Program-made: the position numbers and the translations under genes
The notes under the pieces: generated by a model
What the model saw: only the letters and a program-made list of their open reading frames with translations
Told to the model about the DNA's origin: nothing
Databases searched by the model: none
Assembly: GCF_036014195.1 (NCBI RefSeq)
Contig: NZ_CP107918.1
Coordinates: 4,340,001 to 4,404,000, forward strand
From: Streptomyces sp. NBC_00442
GTDB lineage: Bacteria; Actinomycetota; Actinomycetes; Streptomycetales; Streptomycetaceae
Reading direction: 5' to 3'
DNA length: 64,000 bases
Part shown: piece after piece, positions 59,289-64,000 of the stretch
Layout of the letters: each line of letters opens with the position of its first letter
Position numbering within the stretch: position 1 is the stretch's first letter

Positions 59289-59492
59289 TCAGCTGAGGGA
59301 ATCCCGGGTCACCTCGGCCACGAACGCGTTCCACGCGCCGGGGGCGAAGGAGATCGAGGGGCCCTCGCAGACCTTGGAGTCCCGCACTGCAATGGCTTCC
59401 ATCACAGGGGACTTGACCTCAACGCATGCGCCGTTTCCGGTGGAGTACGAGGACTTGGTCCAGGTGTCCGTGGCGCCCTGAAGAATTGCCAT
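59289..59492 (-). CDS. DUF397 protein
   Basis: Protein of 67 aa with a single DUF397 core: TWTKSSYSTGNGACVEVKS, then IAVRDSKVCEGPSISFAPGAW and FVAEV. Normal length for the family. Located 174 bp downstream of the XRE gene on the same strand; the two are expected to act together. Confidence 0.9.
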   Translation of the reverse strand: MAILQGATDTWTKSSYSTGNGACVEVKSPVMEAIAVRDSKVCEGPSISFAPGAWNAFVAEVTRDSLS

Positions 59493-59666
59493 GTTCGCTC
59501 CGGTTCTTGCGAGTTGGTCGTTCTCGGCCAGCGTTTTTCGTTGGCGTGATCGACGCTACTCGCAGCGTCCGGGGTGCGGGGCGGCCATTCACTCGACCGG
59601 ATGGCATATTCCGGCTGGGCCTTCCACCACGGTACGCGTGGGGTGTACCGTGCCGCGTTTCAACGC

Positions 59667-60536
59667 TCAGTCGGCCGTTCCATCGGCATACCCCTTGGCG
59701 ATCGCGGTGATGAATTCCCGGGTCTGGTCCACATTCAGGGCCTGGGCCCGCAGATGCTCGTACATCACGCTGTATTTCTGGACATCATTGGCCTTTTCCA
59801 GGTACAGATCGCTGGTGATGCCCTCGATGTAGACGACGCTGGAGTCCGACGCGTCGGGGAATTCCAGGATCGCGTACTGACCGTTGATTCCGGGATGCGC
59901 GCCCATGCTGAACGGCAGCACCTGCACGGTCACATGGGGCAGCTGGGACTGCGTGATGAGGAACTCCAGCTGGTCGATCATCAGCTGCTTGCCGCCGACC
60001 GTGCGGCGCAGCGCCGCCTCGTCGATGACCACCCAGAGCCGCAGCGGGTTCTCCTCCGCCTTCACGCGCTCCTGCCGGCGCAGCCGGACGTTCACCCGCT
60101 TCTCGACGTCGGTGGTCGCCGTCTCCGGGAGCGCGCCCGCGATCAGCGCCTCCGCGTACTGCCGGGTCTGGAGCAGGCCGGGCACGACCTGGGGATCGTA
60201 GACGCGCAGGCTCGCCGCGTCCGTCTCCAGGCCGATGTAGACGCTGTACGGGATGTCGCCGAAGGCGTGCCACCAGCCCTGCTGGCGGGAGTCCTTGGCC
60301 ATCTGCATCAGCGAGTCGACGATGCGGTGGTCCTCGACCTCGTACACCCCGCACAGATCGCGCACGTCGCGCTGGCTGATGGAGCGGCGGCCGTTCTCCA
60401 GACGGCTGATCTTCGACTGGGACACCAGCAGGCGCTCGGCGACCTCTTCGGCCGTCATGCCCTTCAGCTCGCGGAGTCTGCGCAGCTCCTGGCCCAGTCG
60501 GCGCCGCCTGACGGTGGGATTGACATTGGACGCCAC
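59667..60536 (-). CDS. XRE-family regulator with DUF5753-type sensor domain
   Basis: DNA-binding protein of 289 aa. Helix-turn-helix LRELKGMTAEEVAERLLVSQ and SKISRLENGRRSIS (residues ~20-55), then the sensor domain with VVPGLLQTRQYAEALIAGAL and LPHVTVQVLPFSMGAHPGIN. Partner of the DUF397 gene downstream. As I recall, S. coelicolor has an equivalent XRE/DUF397 pair beside a D-Ala-D-Ala carboxypeptidase gene, the same order as here. Confidence 0.92.
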   Translation of the reverse strand: MASNVNPTVRRRRLGQELRRLRELKGMTAEEVAERLLVSQSKISRLENGRRSISQRDVRDLCGVYEVEDHRIVDSLMQMAKDSRQQGWWHAFGDIPYSVYIGLETDAASLRVYDPQVVPGLLQTRQYAEALIAGALPETATTDVEKRVNVRLRRQERVKAEENPLRLWVVIDEAALRRTVGGKQLMIDQLEFLITQSQLPHVTVQVLPFSMGAHPGINGQYAILEFPDASDSSVVYIEGITSDLYLEKANDVQKYSVMYEHLRAQALNVDQTREFITAIAKGYADGTAD

Positions 60537-60655
60537 GGGTAACGCACCTCCGGCTCACGGCTTTTCTGTTCTTCTGCTCAGCTGTACTGCTCAGCAGACT
60601 GCCACCAACATCCGGGCGCGCGCTGGAAAACGGCCACACACAGCTACTACGCGAA

Positions 60656-60685
60656 CGCGCGGGGCTGTTGGGACAGCCCCGCGCG
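60656..60685 (-). terminator. Hairpin terminator of the GPP34 gene
   Basis: Perfect 13-bp stem CGCGCGGGGCTGT/ACAGCCCCGCGCG with a 4-nt loop, about 95 bp past the GPP34 stop on the minus strand and upstream of the XRE start. Confidence 0.85.
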
Positions 60686-60780
60686 TCGTGGTGCGGCTCC
60701 CGAACCGGGTCATGGGGACGACGGTGCGGCGGTGGTGCGGTGTGCGGTGTAGCGGTGGTGCTAGGAGTGGTGCGGCGGCG

Positions 60781-61521
60781 CTAGTGGTGAACCACGGCCC
60801 TGGCCATCGCCCCGTGATGCGGCTGCATCGGGACGCCGGCCGCCGCGGCGTGGCGGCTTCCGTTGTCCGGCGTGGTGGTGCTGCGGCGTGGCTGAGCGGC
60901 CACACCGTTCTGGACGTCCATCACCGCGTGCGCGACGAGGCCGCCCATCGGGTCGTGCCTGATCAGATCCCTGAGACGGGAGCGCGATGACCGCCCCTCG
61001 TTGCCGGGGTACAGGTGCTTGCCGAGCCCGACTGCGTGGGCCAGCGCGGCAAGCGCCGCGGTCCGCGGGTCCGGCGGTACGCCGGTGCGGATCGCGCTGT
61101 CCAGCCGGGCCCTGATGTCCCGGCTGATCGCCGTGTCCGTCGCTTGGTAGCGAGTCGTCGGCAGCACCCCGCACATCTGGCCCGACACGGCATGGACCAT
61201 GCCGCACCGCTCCAGGTGCGCGAGGTAGATCTGACGGAGCCCGAGACGGGGCCCGCCGATCCAGTGGACCGCCCGAACCGGACTGCCGCGCCTGCGCAGC
61301 AGTTCCAGTGCGGAGTCCAAGGTCGGATCTCCTGTCGGCCGTGCCATCACCACGGCGATACGATCCCCGTCTGGGGCTATCCGTCCTGCCAGAGCCAGCT
61401 CCACTAGCTGGGCTCCGGCGAGGCCGAGGTCGAGCGACTGCGGCTGCGCTGTGGTACCCGTGGCCGGGTCCAGAGCGAGCAGCAACAGCTCTTCCGGAAT
61501 AGTTCTGCGGCTCCTGCCCAT
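60781..61521 (-). CDS. GPP34 (Golgi phosphoprotein 3)-like protein
   Basis: Protein of 246 aa with the all-helical GPP34 fold known to bind phosphoinositides in eukaryotes; the bacterial role is unknown. TIPEELLLLALDPATG at the N-terminus and LGLAGAQLVELALAGRIAP are the family hallmarks, with HLERCGMV and the LAALAHAVGLGKHLYP helix later. ATG at 61521 has GGGAGG upstream; the in-frame extension to 61608 is not conserved-looking. Divergent from the carboxypeptidase gene. Confidence 0.85.
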   Translation of the reverse strand: MGRSRRTIPEELLLLALDPATGTTAQPQSLDLGLAGAQLVELALAGRIAPDGDRIAVVMARPTGDPTLDSALELLRRRGSPVRAVHWIGGPRLGLRQIYLAHLERCGMVHAVSGQMCGVLPTTRYQATDTAISRDIRARLDSAIRTGVPPDPRTAALAALAHAVGLGKHLYPGNEGRSSRSRLRDLIRHDPMGGLVAHAVMDVQNGVAAQPRRSTTTPDNGSRHAAAAGVPMQPHHGAMARAVVHH

Positions 61522-61717
61522 CCATGCCTCCCCGCGTGGATGAATGACAGGGTGACCCCTCTCACATTCATCTGTCGAGAGCGCCTGGGTGGTTCGTACG
61601 GGAACCAACAGGTATGTCGTTCTCGTCTAGCCGGGGGGTCCTACCCGGCACACAGGACACTGGTACATGGTTCGGACAGTTTCGGATGACGCCACCCGGC
61701 GTCTGGAGGAGGCATCG

Positions 61718-64000
<2,283 letters not shown>

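Overview
The window is a stretch of linear-chromosome-type actinobacterial DNA, almost certainly from a Streptomyces. It is very GC-rich, uses many GTG starts, and has typical Streptomyces families (XRE/DUF397 pairs, an AfsR-type SARP, a PQQ-domain Ser/Thr kinase, FbiC, a D-Ala-D-Ala carboxypeptidase). I recognise the afs locus: a VOC protein in the position of kbpA, afsK (18551-20917), afsS (28566-28769) and afsR (28977-31949). Their order matches what I remember of S. coelicolor SCO4421-SCO4426, but here about 8 kb separates afsK from afsS.

Layout. 1-6188: a truncated alcohol dehydrogenase, a GlxA-type regulator divergent from an MFS exporter (a DasR-like palindrome lies between them), a second MFS, a small lipoprotein and a PNPOx-like flavoprotein. 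6281-16446: a first catabolic block (OB-fold/DUF35 + DoxX, flavin monooxygenase, single-chain NDP-forming acyl-CoA synthetase, enoyl-CoA hydratase, flavin reductase, Ltp-type thiolase, acyl-CoA dehydrogenase, F420-type nitroreductase). 16593-23647: a TetR regulator, the VOC protein, afsK, a HemK-like methyltransferase, a membrane protein and a secreted Ser/Gly/Thr-rich protein. 23687-27712: a second catabolic block (thiolase-DUF35-hydratase operon divergent from a FadD3-like ligase). 27891-31949: a hypothetical gene, afsS and afsR. 32146-47991: an amidohydrolase, an XRE/DUF397 and anti-sigma-like set, a rhomboid-like protein, a thioesterase, a methyltransferase, then a third catabolic block (LLM oxidoreductases, SDR, D-aminoacylase-like amidohydrolase, aldehyde dehydrogenase, ABM protein, Tat-exported PHP phosphoesterase, another LLM). 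48055-64000: a CocE-type hydrolase, fbiC (F420 deazaflavin synthesis), DHFR-like and ADP-ribosylglycohydrolase genes, a secreted PAFT-repeat protein, a sodium:solute symporter, an SDR divergent from an EthD-like gene, a second XRE/DUF397 pair, a GPP34 protein and the start of a D,D-carboxypeptidase.

The most striking signal is a palindrome, TCTGACGnnnCGTCAG, that I find 13 times, always between genes (one copy covers a stop codon). Every copy precedes a gene of the CoA/F420/steroid-like catabolic set. This looks like one dispersed TetR-type regulon of at least nine transcription units threaded through the afs locus. The TetR gene at 16593-17240 is the local candidate regulator. The gene content (FadD3-like ligase, two Ltp2/DUF35 thiolase systems, ACAD, hydratases, HSD-like SDR, HsaB-like reductase, F420 enzymes, and fbiC in the same window) suggests breakdown of a steroid- or terpenoid-like carbon skeleton; the substrate itself cannot be read from the sequence.

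Intergenic space is rich in repeats: a 56-bp tandem array (8771-9128), related 103-bp units (41000-41350), a 25-bp array next to an operator (7201-7338), and several short minisatellites. No tRNA, rRNA, CRISPR array, insertion sequence or prophage was seen.
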